From assembly GCF_030690045.1 (NCBI RefSeq), contig NZ_JAUYHK010000010.1, positions 124,001 to 188,000 of the forward strand: a DNA stretch of 64,000 nt. The letters are read 5' to 3'. Shown here one piece after another: positions 54,977-63,917 of the stretch. Position numbers and translations under genes: made by a program. Position 1 is the stretch's first letter, and each line of letters starts with the position of its first letter. Source of the stretch: Thalassospira sp. Lineage in GTDB: Bacteria > Pseudomonadota > Alphaproteobacteria > Rhodospirillales > Thalassospiraceae. The notes below the pieces were generated by a model that was not told where the DNA came from, made no database searches, and was given only the letters and a program-made list of their open reading frames with translations.

Positions 54977-57900
54977 ATGGGCCTGCATCAACCATCCCGG
55001 CGGGCACGTCAATTCTCCTGCTGGCGCGGTATCTTTGCGCATGCCCGATACGGCCTTGTCCCCCTGATCCTGTTATGCACCGCACCGGCAGGATCGGCAC
55101 AGGCCGCAACTTTCAATGTGACCAACACCGCCGATAGCGGTGCCGGTTCGCTACGTCAGGCGATTTTTGATGCCAATGCTGCGGGCGGCACCAACACCAT
55201 CGATGTCCAGAACGGTCTGGGCACCATCACGCTGACCAGCGGCGATCTGAACGCGCTGAACAGCAACATCACGCTGAACGGGAATGGCAATACGCTCAGT
55301 GGCAATAACGCGTTTCGCGGCCTGTTCGTTTATTCCGGCACCGTGGCAATCAACGACCTGACCATTGAAAACGCCGTTGCTTCCGGCGGCGACGCAGGCC
55401 AGGCCACAGGCGGCGGCGCCGGGCTTGGCGGTGCGCTGTTCGTCAAGGATGGCGCAAGCGTCACCATCAGCAATCTTGTCGCGCAAAACAACGCCGCAAC
55501 CGGCGGTGATGGCGGCGCACAAACCGCAGCGGGGATCACTGGCGGCGGCGGCGGCATGGGGGGCGATGGCGGCGTTGCTGCCGGTGGCATTTCCGGCGGC
55601 GGCGGCGGCCTTGGCAGCGGGGCAACCGGTGGATCAAATGGTGGAAATGGCGGCGACGGGATCGCCCAGGGCGAAGGTGCCGGTGGGGATGGCGTCAATT
55701 CCGGCGGCGGTGGCGGCACGGGTGGCAATAATGGCGGCGGCGGTGGCACGGGTGATAACTTCCCCGCAGGCGGCGGTGTCAACGGCACCGATGGCTCGTT
55801 AACCGACGACCCCGATGGCGGTTTTGGTGGCGGCGGCAGCAATTCTGGCACTGGCGGTTTTGGCGGCGGGGGTGGCGCATTCCGGGGCGATGGCGGTTTT
55901 GGTGGCGGGGGTGGTGGCGGCGGCCTTGGCAGCACCGCCAATGTCGGTCAGGGCGGATTTGGGGCTGGCGACGGTGTCTCGAGCGGTACCGTCGCTCAGG
56001 CTGCCGGGGGTGGTGGCCTTGGTGCCGGGGGCGCAATCTTTGTCATGGAAGGTGCAACCCTGACCATTGCCGGAACCCTGACCGTCAATAACAACACCGT
56101 CACTGGCGGAACCGGCGGAACCGGTGCGGCGGGCACGGCCCAGAGCGGCTCTGCCTTTGGCGATGGTGTTTTCCTGCAAGGCAGCGGCACCCTGACCTTC
56201 AATCCTGATACCGGCAACACGCAAACCCTTGCCAATACCATCACCGATCAGGCCGGATCGGGCGGCACCGGAAGCTGGGCACTAACCAAAAACGGCGCAG
56301 GCACCCTGACACTCAGTGCCGCCAACAGCTATACCGGTGCAACAAATCTTTCGGCCGGGACATTATCCCTGTCAGGATCGGGAACACTTGGAAATGCCGC
56401 CGGGGCACTTAACCTGACCGGCGGAACGCTTGATCTCGGCACGACGACACAGACCCGAACCGGCACCATCACACTCAATGGCGCAACCGTGTCAAATGGC
56501 ACATTGTCATCATCGGGCACTTTCGCGACCCAGTCAGGCACGATCAGTGCCGTTCTGGCCGGGACCGGCGCACTGACCAAAACCGGAACCGGCACCGTCA
56601 CATTAAGTGCGGCCAACACCTATACCGGCGCAACAGACCTTTCGGCGGGCACATTATCCCTGTCAGGATCGGGAACACTCGGGGATGCCGCCGGGGTGCT
56701 TAACCTGACCGGCGGAACACTTGATCTCGGCACGACGACACAGACCCGAACCGGCACCATCACACTCAATGGTGCAACCGTGTCAAACGGCACATTGTCA
56801 TCATCGGGCACCTTCGATACCCGGTCGGGCACGATCAGTGCCGTTCTGGCCGGGACCGGCGCGCTGACCAAAACCGGGACCGGCACCGTCACACTCAGTG
56901 CGGCCAACACCTATTCCGGCACCACGACCGTCTCGGCAGGACGCCTTTCGGTTGACGGGTCGATTACCTCGGCACTCACGGTTGCGAACGGTGCCACCCT
57001 TGGCGGCACGGGAACCCTCGCAGCCACCACGATTTCCTCTGGCGGCATTCATGCGCCGGGCAATTCCATCGGCACACAAACCGTCAATGGTGCCTATGTC
57101 CTCAATGCCGGTTCCATCCTCGAGATCGAGGTGGATGATGCCGGCAATTCCGACAAGGTCATCGTGACCGGCACGGTCGATATCACCGGCTCGACGCTGC
57201 GGGTCAAAGGCGTATCGGGTAACAATTTCTCCGGTCAAACCACCTATAGTTACGTGATCATCGAAAATGATGGCGTTGATGCGATTACCGGCGATTTCGC
57301 AACGATTGACAATCAGCTTGCCTTTTATGACGCCGCCCGTTCAACCGTCGGCGGCACCGGTAATGATGTCTCCCTGACACTGACACGCAACGCCAGCAGC
57401 TTTACCGACATTGCCACAACCCCTAATCAAAAAGCCGTCGCAGGCCAGATCGGCAACCTTTCGGACACGGACGGCACCACCATCAGCAACGCCATTCTCG
57501 GCCTGACGAATGCCGGGGCACAGCGCGCCTATCAACAGCTCTCGGGCGATATCTATGCCGCCGCCCTGAATGACCGCATCACCCATCAGGCCACCGGCCA
57601 GATCGGGGCGCGCCTTGCCGATCTGAACCGCAACCGCAGCATTGACACCACCAGCGGGTCCCTTGTCGCCGCCAGCACCCTGTCCCCCGCAGCACTTACC
57701 GGCTTTGCCCGTTCCGGCCCGATGGCAAGTGACAGTGAAATATATGCCAGTGACGCAAACATGCTGTCGCTGGGGGCTGAAAATGTGCCACAGGCCGCCT
57801 CCGCCATCTGGCTTCAGGCCATCGGGGCAACCGGCCGGATCGACGGCGATGGCAATGCCGACACCACCGATTACCAATGGACCGGCATGGTTGGCGGCTT

Positions 57901-58630
57901 TGATACACAGCTTTCCGACACCACCATTCTGGGGGGCTATTTCGGTTATGCCGACGCCAAAAACCGTCAGGCTGGCCGGGATGCCACCCTCGATAGCCAC
58001 AATTTCATGGCCGGGTTTTATGGTACGCACGATCTTGGCAATGACTTGCGGCTTTCCGGGCAGGCCGGATGGACCCGAACGGCAAATGACAGCCGCCGTA
58101 ACCTTGATTTTGGCGGCATTGATCGCACGGCAACGGCGGATTACACCGACAACGCGCTCAATGCCAATCTTGAACTGGCCAGGGGATTTGACGTTGCCCA
58201 TAACTGGCGGGTTGCGCCCTATGGCGGGCTGGGCGTGCTCTGGAACGATCATGACGCCTTTACCGAAACCGGGGCCGGATCGGCCAATCTGTCACGCGCG
58301 TCTGACAGCACCCTGACCGGCACCGCAAGCCTTGGCCTGCGGATGGCGGGCCTGTATGAAACCGGCAATGGCAAAACCCTGATCCCGCAATTCCGGCTCG
58401 GCTGGGACCATCACCTTGGGCCGACAGCCAACAGCACCACACTGGCCTTTACCGGCACATCCTCCTTCACGGTCGCAGGCAGCGAAACCGACCGCGATAC
58501 GCTGGTCGGCAATCTCGGCATGGCGCTGGCTGATGATGACGGATGGAGCCTATATGCCGACTACCAGCCCTCAATATCGGAAAACAACCGCGAACACGCC
58601 TTTGGTGCCGGTTTCCGCATGAAATTCTAG
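54977..58630 (+). CDS. Autotransporter (type Va) with PATR repeats
   Basis: 1217 residues. A long N-terminal signal (to about residue 43, GSAQA) precedes a SLRQAI segment (residues 58-63) typical of beta-helix surface proteins, then a strongly Gly-rich stretch (about 140-355), three passenger-associated repeats of the LTKxGxGTLTLSAANxYTGAT type (about 435-680), a linker and the C-terminal 12-strand beta-barrel (about 935-1217) ending in Phe. It should export and display a filamentous passenger. Two of the repeats are near-identical 97-codon copies. It begins 203 bp after the cytochrome gene. Confidence 0.92.
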   Translation: MGLHQPSRRARQFSCWRGIFAHARYGLVPLILLCTAPAGSAQAATFNVTNTADSGAGSLRQAIFDANAAGGTNTIDVQNGLGTITLTSGDLNALNSNITLNGNGNTLSGNNAFRGLFVYSGTVAINDLTIENAVASGGDAGQATGGGAGLGGALFVKDGASVTISNLVAQNNAATGGDGGAQTAAGITGGGGGMGGDGGVAAGGISGGGGGLGSGATGGSNGGNGGDGIAQGEGAGGDGVNSGGGGGTGGNNGGGGGTGDNFPAGGGVNGTDGSLTDDPDGGFGGGGSNSGTGGFGGGGGAFRGDGGFGGGGGGGGLGSTANVGQGGFGAGDGVSSGTVAQAAGGGGLGAGGAIFVMEGATLTIAGTLTVNNNTVTGGTGGTGAAGTAQSGSAFGDGVFLQGSGTLTFNPDTGNTQTLANTITDQAGSGGTGSWALTKNGAGTLTLSAANSYTGATNLSAGTLSLSGSGTLGNAAGALNLTGGTLDLGTTTQTRTGTITLNGATVSNGTLSSSGTFATQSGTISAVLAGTGALTKTGTGTVTLSAANTYTGATDLSAGTLSLSGSGTLGDAAGVLNLTGGTLDLGTTTQTRTGTITLNGATVSNGTLSSSGTFDTRSGTISAVLAGTGALTKTGTGTVTLSAANTYSGTTTVSAGRLSVDGSITSALTVANGATLGGTGTLAATTISSGGIHAPGNSIGTQTVNGAYVLNAGSILEIEVDDAGNSDKVIVTGTVDITGSTLRVKGVSGNNFSGQTTYSYVIIENDGVDAITGDFATIDNQLAFYDAARSTVGGTGNDVSLTLTRNASSFTDIATTPNQKAVAGQIGNLSDTDGTTISNAILGLTNAGAQRAYQQLSGDIYAAALNDRITHQATGQIGARLADLNRNRSIDTTSGSLVAASTLSPAALTGFARSGPMASDSEIYASDANMLSLGAENVPQAASAIWLQAIGATGRIDGDGNADTTDYQWTGMVGGFDTQLSDTTILGGYFGYADAKNRQAGRDATLDSHNFMAGFYGTHDLGNDLRLSGQAGWTRTANDSRRNLDFGGIDRTATADYTDNALNANLELARGFDVAHNWRVAPYGGLGVLWNDHDAFTETGAGSANLSRASDSTLTGTASLGLRMAGLYETGNGKTLIPQFRLGWDHHLGPTANSTTLAFTGTSSFTVAGSETDRDTLVGNLGMALADDDGWSLYADYQPSISENNREHAFGAGFRMKF
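56329..56910 (+). repeat. Two tandem 291-bp repeats inside the autotransporter
   Basis: Units 56329-56619 and 56620-56910 (97 codons each) are nearly identical at DNA level, with long stretches unchanged. They encode two PATR passenger units. Recent duplication or gene conversion is likely. Confidence 0.85.
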
Positions 58631-58694
58631 GGCGCGCCACCTGCCACTGTCCCCGCCCCTTCCCGCAACCTCACAATCATGTGACTGCCATTTG

Positions 58695-58716
58695 ATTAAA
58701 TCGCACACGATTTAAT
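58695..58716. promoter_or_regulatory. 22-bp operator-like palindrome
   Basis: ATTAAATCG and CGATTTAAT flank CACA without mismatch, about 90 bp before the secreted hydrolase gene. The form is that of MarR-family sites; no MarR gene is in the window. Confidence 0.5.
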
Positions 58717-58806
58717 ATTGCGATAATTAATTTTGCGCGTTACAAGCATCTCATCGCAACACGGTGCCCCGCCATTCCGGCGGAACCGGCCACACGGAGA
58801 GATGAA

Positions 58807-59604
58807 ATGTTGAATGTCAAAAATCTGGTCAAGGCCGCCGCCATCACCGCCGCCATGCTGACCGCCCAGACCGCCGCCTCCGCCGCCGAAACTGCGGCAA
58901 AACGCCCGACCATCGTCATGGCGCACGGGGCCTTTGCGGCGTCGGACAGTTGGGATGCCGTATCGGGCATTCTTCTGGATGCCGGATACCCGGTCATTAG
59001 CGTCGCCAACCCGCTGCGCGGTGTTGCCGCTGATGCGGCCCATGCCCGTTCCATCATCGATACGATTGACGGTGATGTTGTTCTGGTCGGCCATTCTTAC
59101 GGCGGGCCGGTGATCGACACGGCGGCCAACGGGGCCACCAATGTCAAATCGCTGGTGTTTGTCGCCTCTTTTGCCCCTGAAAAGGGCGAAACCATCGCCG
59201 AACTGTCCGGGAAATTCCCCGGCGGCACATTGGGCGAGGCATTGGCCGCACCGGTTCCGCTGGGCGACGGCGTCCATGATCTTTACATCGATCAGGCCAA
59301 ATTCCATGCCCAGTTCGCCGCCGACCTGCCGGTTGAACGCGCCCGCCTGATGGCCGTCGCACAGCGCCCGGTGACAGACGCCGCCCTCAACGAACCTCTG
59401 GGCGATCCGTCATGGAAGGTGTTGCCGTCCTACCATATCTTTGGCACGGCGGATAAAAACATCCCGGTTGCCGCCATGCAATTCATGGCCGACCGTGCCG
59501 GATCACGCAAAACCGTCACGGTCGAGGGGGCATCACATGTCGTGATGATCTCGCACCCGCAAGCCGTCGCCGATCTGATCATCGAGGCCGCCAACGCGAA
59601 CTGA
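58807..59604 (+). CDS. Exported alpha/beta hydrolase
   Basis: 265 residues. A Sec signal peptide (to about 27, ASAAE) is followed by an alpha/beta hydrolase with oxyanion segment AHGAFAASDSW, nucleophile elbow GHSYGG (Ser near 98), Asp in FGTADKNIP and His in EGASHVV. It resembles salicylate-esterase/EstC-like hydrolases that act on small esters. Export is unusual within this family. AGAGATGAA includes the ribosome site. Confidence 0.87.
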   Translation: MLNVKNLVKAAAITAAMLTAQTAASAAETAAKRPTIVMAHGAFAASDSWDAVSGILLDAGYPVISVANPLRGVAADAAHARSIIDTIDGDVVLVGHSYGGPVIDTAANGATNVKSLVFVASFAPEKGETIAELSGKFPGGTLGEALAAPVPLGDGVHDLYIDQAKFHAQFAADLPVERARLMAVAQRPVTDAALNEPLGDPSWKVLPSYHIFGTADKNIPVAAMQFMADRAGSRKTVTVEGASHVVMISHPQAVADLIIEAANAN

Positions 59605-59633
59605 TCCCGGACCGGCCCCACATCCTGCCCGTC

Positions 59634-59668
59634 AGACGCCCCGCATTCCCCGATGCGGGGCGTCTTTT
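59634..59668 (+). terminator. Terminator of exported hydrolase
   Basis: AGACGCCCCGCAT and ATGCGGGGCGTCT form a 13-bp stem with a 6-nt loop, followed by TTT. Confidence 0.88.
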
Positions 59669-59743
59669 GTCGCACCCCCTATAAATGACATTTTCGCTTC
59701 CTATATAACCTTAAGTTTAATTTTTACATGCAAAGGCATCGGC

Positions 59744-60541
59744 ATGATCCTTCGCACCCGCGCAGTCTCTTTTGGTCTTGTGCTGTTTTTCACGGCAATG
59801 ACCGCGCGCGCCTCCGAACCATCAAGGATCGAACCGCCGATGACCGAAACACTGGTTGTCGTCACCAATGATTATCCGCCCTATGCCATCGCCGGGGCCG
59901 ATAACAGCTTCCTGCCCGATCTGTTTGACGCAATCGGCGACCGGATGGGCGTGCAGTTTGATATCCGCTTCATGCCATGGCGGCGCGGTGAACAGGAAGT
60001 CGCCACCGGTCAGGCATGGGGCACCTTCCCCTACACCCCCAACGAGGACCGCCTCAAAATCCATGATTTTTCCGAAACGATCTATTTCTCCGACGCCCAT
60101 TTTTTCACCTATGACCCAGATGGCACACGCCCGCCGATTCTGTATGAAAAACTGGAAGACCTCAAAGGCCTGCGCATGGGCGGCATTTACGGATATTATT
60201 ACGAACACTGGTTTGAACAGGCCGGGCTGGATACCGATTTCGCCCATTCCGAGGAACAAAATCTGCGGCGTCTGTATCTGGGCCGCATCGATCTGGTTCC
60301 GCTGTCCACAACGCTTGGCTGGTATCTGATCGGGCAGATTTTCCCGCCCGACATCGCCGCCCGTTTCAAAACCGTTGAAAAACCCCTGATCGATGGCGGC
60401 GGCCTGCATCTGATGACCTCCCGCGATTATCCGCAAAATGACAGGCTGCTCGTCCGCTTCAACCGCGCCCTTGATGCCGTCAAAAAAGACGGCACCTATG
60501 CCCGCCTTGTCGAAAAGCACGGTCTTTTGCTGCGTTACTGA
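59744..60541 (+). CDS. Periplasmic solute-binding protein (SBP_bac_3 type)
   Basis: 265 residues with signal peptide (to about 23, ARASE). TLVVVTNDYPPYAI, LPDLFDAIGDRMGVQFDIRFMPWRRGEQEV and a closing VKKDGTYARLVEKHGL follow the amino acid-binding protein fold, but the ligand-contact Arg region differs from the operon SBP at 29350, and no permease is next to it. Orphan binding proteins of this group often serve a sensor or a shared transporter. Ligand unknown. Confidence 0.82.
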   Translation: MILRTRAVSFGLVLFFTAMTARASEPSRIEPPMTETLVVVTNDYPPYAIAGADNSFLPDLFDAIGDRMGVQFDIRFMPWRRGEQEVATGQAWGTFPYTPNEDRLKIHDFSETIYFSDAHFFTYDPDGTRPPILYEKLEDLKGLRMGGIYGYYYEHWFEQAGLDTDFAHSEEQNLRRLYLGRIDLVPLSTTLGWYLIGQIFPPDIAARFKTVEKPLIDGGGLHLMTSRDYPQNDRLLVRFNRALDAVKKDGTYARLVEKHGLLLRY

Positions 60542-60611
60542 TCCGCCCGGCCAGACCATCGCCACGCCCTCCCCCCATAAAAACATCACCGCTCGTTTCA
60601 TTTTTCTTGAC

Positions 60612-60662
60612 TTGAACCGATTCAATCCTGAAATTGGTCTGACGTCTGACGACATACCAAAT
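60612..60662 (+). promoter_or_regulatory. Candidate operators before GntR operon
   Basis: TTGAA-CCGA-TTCAA at 60612-60625 is a perfect palindrome. Further on, ATTGGT and ACCAAAT (60633-60662) form imperfect outer arms around a doubled GTCTGAC. These could be autorepressor sites of the GntR protein. Confidence 0.4.
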
Positions 60663-60707
60663 GTCGATCCGGGCGAACCAACAGGATCACGTTAAAGCAG
60701 GTGCGAT

Positions 60708-61430
60708 GTGCCACAACCGATGGGGCTTGCCATTCGACCAATTGATTCTTCCGGGCGTCGCGATGCGATTCTGGAAGCCCTGACCCTTTATATCGTTCAA
60801 TCAAACCTTCAGCCCGGCGACCAGTTGCCGCCCGAACGCGAATTGATGGCCGGGTTGAAAGTCGGCCGTTCCAGCATCCGCGAAGTCATCGGTCATCTAC
60901 AGGCACTGGGCATTGTCGAAATCCGGCGCGGGTCGGGCACCTATCTGAAACGCGCGCTCAGCGAAAAAACCGTGTTCATGCCGCTGTCAATCGCCACCCA
61001 GCGCGACGGCCTGCTGCAAACGCTTGAAGTCCGGCGCGGATTGGAGATCGAGGCCAGCATGCTGGCCGCCAAACGTGCCAGTGCCGATGACATCGCAAAA
61101 ATGCGTACCGCCCTTGAGGTAATGGAAGCCGAACATCTGGAAAAAGGCACCGCCGGTCAGGCCGATCTGTTGTTCCATCTGTCGATTTACCGGGCGTCGG
61201 GCAATCCGTTGTTTGAACAATTGCTGGGCCAGATGCGCGCCGCATTTGAATCCTTTTTCGCCCAGCCCTTCAACCGGCCCGATTTTGCCCGTGATTCCTT
61301 TGAATTTCACCGCATGTTGTTTGACGCAATCGCGCGCCACGACCCCAAAGCCGCCCGCGCCCATACCATCGCCATCCTGGAAATCGTCGAAAACGACATT
61401 GTGAGAATGTCCAATGAACAACAATCATAA
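60708..61430 (+). CDS. GntR/FadR family transcriptional regulator
   Basis: 240 residues beginning with GTG, preceded by AGG. Winged helix-turn-helix (about 18-82; DQLPPERELMAGLKVGRSSIREVIGHLQALGIVEIRRGSG over two stretches) and FCD domain (about 100-230; LLFHLSIYRASGN, EFHRMLFDAI, HTIAILE). Its 3' end overlaps the PLP enzyme gene by 17 bp, so the regulator is coupled to the enzyme it probably controls. Confidence 0.9.
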   Translation: MPQPMGLAIRPIDSSGRRDAILEALTLYIVQSNLQPGDQLPPERELMAGLKVGRSSIREVIGHLQALGIVEIRRGSGTYLKRALSEKTVFMPLSIATQRDGLLQTLEVRRGLEIEASMLAAKRASADDIAKMRTALEVMEAEHLEKGTAGQADLLFHLSIYRASGNPLFEQLLGQMRAAFESFFAQPFNRPDFARDSFEFHRMLFDAIARHDPKAARAHTIAILEIVENDIVRMSNEQQS

Positions 61431-62586
61431 AGACGTCTTTGGTGCGGCCGCCACCATTGTCGCCTATGACGAACCCCACATTGCCGGTGCCGTGGTGCCA
61501 CCGATTTTTCAAAATTCGCTGTTTACCTTTTCCTCGTTCGAGGAAATGGCCGAAACCTATGCCGGGCAGAAAACCCGCCCGGTCTATAGCCGCGGCCTGA
61601 ACCCCACCGTGCGCGCCTTCGAGGAAAAAGTCGCCGCCCTCGAAGGCTGCGACGATGCCCTGGGTTTTGCATCGGGTATGGCCGCCATTTCATCGGCGGT
61701 CCTTTCCGTGGTGCGGCCGGGCGACCGCATTGTCGCCGTCGAACATCTTTATCCCGATGCCTTCCGGTTTTTTGAAATGGTGCTGCGTGATCTTGATATC
61801 ACGGTCGATTATGTCGATGGCCGCGATCATGCGGCGGTGGAACGCGCCATGCCCGGTGCGCGGGTGCTGTATCTCGAAAGCCCGACAAGCTGGATGTTTC
61901 ACACCCATGACCTGTCTGCCCTTGCTGCCATTGCCCGCCGTCACGGGGCCGTATCGATGATCGACAACAGTTGGGCCTCGCCGGTGTTTCAAAACCCGGC
62001 CCGGCTGGGCTGCGATGTGGTCATTCATTCGGCATCGAAATATCTGGGCGGGCATAGCGATGTCGTCGCCGGGATTGTCGCCGGATCGTCTGATTTCATC
62101 GCCCGGCTGCGCACGCATATCCTGCCCTATCTGGGCGGCAAACTTTCGGCGTTCGAGGCATGGTTGCTGTTGCGCGGCCTGCGCACCCTGCCTGCCCGCA
62201 TGCGCGAACATCAACGATCCGCATTGATGATTGCGCAAAAACTGGCCGATCACCCCGAAACTGTTGCCCTTCATCATCCCGGCCTTGCCGGGCCGTTGCC
62301 CGACGGGCTGAACGGGACATCGGGGCTTTTTTCCTTTGAATTTTCACCCCGCATCAACATCCCGGTTTTTTGCAATGCGCTGCGCATTTTCAAGATCGGT
62401 GTCAGTTGGGGCGGACATGAAAGCCTTGTTGTTCCCGCACAGGTAACGCGGGTTCAGACCGGCGGCCCCAATTCGGCGCTGCGCTTTGGCGTGCCCGAAC
62501 AGCTGGTCCGCCTGCATATCGGCCTCGAAAACCCGGACGACCAATGGTCGGACCTCAAACAGGCGATCGAGGCCAGCCTGAGATAA
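61414..62586 (+). CDS. Trans-sulfuration-type PLP enzyme (cystathionine gamma-synthase/beta-lyase family)
   Basis: 390 residues of Cys/Met metabolism PLP fold. PVYSRGLNPTVRAFEEKVAALEG, FASGMAAISSAVLSVVRPGD, YLESPTSWMFHTHDL and the PLP lysine in HSASKYLGGHSDVVAG (Lys near 209) are all present. The family includes lyases and synthases, and here GFASGMAA and the Lys loop are normal. Its coupling to a FadR-type regulator and a sugar-type ABC transporter is unusual and suggests a catabolic lyase for an imported compound rather than methionine synthesis. Confidence 0.88.
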   Translation: MNNNHKDVFGAAATIVAYDEPHIAGAVVPPIFQNSLFTFSSFEEMAETYAGQKTRPVYSRGLNPTVRAFEEKVAALEGCDDALGFASGMAAISSAVLSVVRPGDRIVAVEHLYPDAFRFFEMVLRDLDITVDYVDGRDHAAVERAMPGARVLYLESPTSWMFHTHDLSALAAIARRHGAVSMIDNSWASPVFQNPARLGCDVVIHSASKYLGGHSDVVAGIVAGSSDFIARLRTHILPYLGGKLSAFEAWLLLRGLRTLPARMREHQRSALMIAQKLADHPETVALHHPGLAGPLPDGLNGTSGLFSFEFSPRINIPVFCNALRIFKIGVSWGGHESLVVPAQVTRVQTGGPNSALRFGVPEQLVRLHIGLENPDDQWSDLKQAIEASLR

Positions 62587-62651
62587 GTGCCCAAAAAAGT
62601 GCCTGGGATTAACCCCTCCAATGATCAAACGTCCACAACAGGGGACTTCAC

Positions 62652-63917
62652 ATGAACTGGAAAACAATTCTTCTGGCCGGCGTCACATCCTTTGTTCTGA
62701 CCGGTCAGGCCCATGCCGACACCACGCTTAAACTGGTGGAAGTCATCACCAGCCCGGAACGCACCGAAACCCTCAAGGGTCTGGTCGCCGAATATGAACA
62801 GGCAAACCCCGGCGTCACTGTCGAAATCATCTCGCTGCCCTGGGGGCAGGCCTTTGAAAAATTCGCCACCATGGTCTCGGCCGGGCAATTGCCCGATATT
62901 GTTGAAATGCCCGATACCTGGCTGACGCTCTATGCCAATAACAACATGCTCGAAAGCCTCGAACCCTATCTCGATAACTGGGATGCGACCAATGGCTTGA
63001 ACAGCCGCACCCTTGAATTCGCCCGCGCCGCCGGGGACGAAGCCTATATGCTGCCTTACGGGTTTTATCTGCGTGCCCTGTTTTACAACAAAAAAATGTT
63101 CGCCGAGGCAGGCGTGGAAGAACCGCCCCAAACCCTTGAGGAATTCCGCGCCATTGCCGAAAAAATATCGGCAACACCGGGCAAATATGGCTATTGCATG
63201 CGCGGCGGGCCGGGTGGCCTGAATGGCTGGGTGATGTTTGGTGCCACCGCCGCCGGGTCGAACGATTTTTTCACGCCGGACGGCAACAGCACCTTTGATT
63301 CCCCCGGCTGGCAGGATGGCATTGCCTATCTGACCCAACTTTACAAGGACGGTCTTGCCCCAAAGGACAGCCTGAACTGGGGCTTTAACGAAATCGTCAG
63401 CGGATTTTATTCCGGCACCTGTGCCATGCTCGATCAGGATCCCGACGCCCTGATCGCCATTGCCAGCCGCATGAACCCGGATGATTTCGGCGTCACCACC
63501 ATGCCCAAGGGTCCGTCGGGCAAGGCCTTTCCGACAATCGGCTATGCCGGATGGTCGATGTTTTCAGCCAGCGAAAACAAGGATGCGGCATGGGGCCTGA
63601 TTTCCCACCTGTCGGGCCGGGAATCCAATCTGGAATGGAACAAACGCATCGGTGCCCTGCCAATTTACGAAGGGGCGGAATCCGATCCGTTTTATGCCAC
63701 CCCGCAATTTGAAGGCTGGTTTGCCGAATTGTCCGACCCCGATGTCTTTCCGACCGTTATGCCGACCCATCTGGAAGAATTCGCCTTTTTCAAGGATTCC
63801 CTTGTGGTACGCACCAGTCAGGAAGCCATGCTGGACCGGATCAGTGCCGAAGAACTGGCCAGACAATGGGCCGAATATCTGACCCCGGCCCAGAAAAAAT
63901 GGTTGGCAGCCCAGTGA
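62652..63917 (+). CDS. Carbohydrate-type ABC transporter substrate-binding protein
   Basis: 421 residues with a signal peptide (to about 22, GQAHA) and SBP_bac_1 family order: TLVAEYEQANPGVTVEIISLPWGQ-like start, GQLPDIVEMPDTWL, YMLPYGFYLRALFYNKKMFAEAG, GKYGYCMRGGPGG and FPTIGYAGWSMFSASENKDAAWGLISHLSG over several stretches. It resembles maltose/glycerol-3-phosphate-type binding proteins. The ligand is unknown. GTGA overlap with the next gene. Confidence 0.92.
   Translation: MNWKTILLAGVTSFVLTGQAHADTTLKLVEVITSPERTETLKGLVAEYEQANPGVTVEIISLPWGQAFEKFATMVSAGQLPDIVEMPDTWLTLYANNNMLESLEPYLDNWDATNGLNSRTLEFARAAGDEAYMLPYGFYLRALFYNKKMFAEAGVEEPPQTLEEFRAIAEKISATPGKYGYCMRGGPGGLNGWVMFGATAAGSNDFFTPDGNSTFDSPGWQDGIAYLTQLYKDGLAPKDSLNWGFNEIVSGFYSGTCAMLDQDPDALIAIASRMNPDDFGVTTMPKGPSGKAFPTIGYAGWSMFSASENKDAAWGLISHLSGRESNLEWNKRIGALPIYEGAESDPFYATPQFEGWFAELSDPDVFPTVMPTHLEEFAFFKDSLVVRTSQEAMLDRISAEELARQWAEYLTPAQKKWLAAQ

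Noticed and set aside
55330-55941. Pro-rich open frame on the minus strand
   Set aside because: Mirror of the Gly-rich autotransporter passenger (GGC/GGT codons read as Pro/Ala); not an independent gene.
55520-56040. Gly-rich repeats as a possible CRISPR or satellite array
   Set aside because: Irregular GGC/GGT runs within one open frame, no fixed repeat-spacer pattern.
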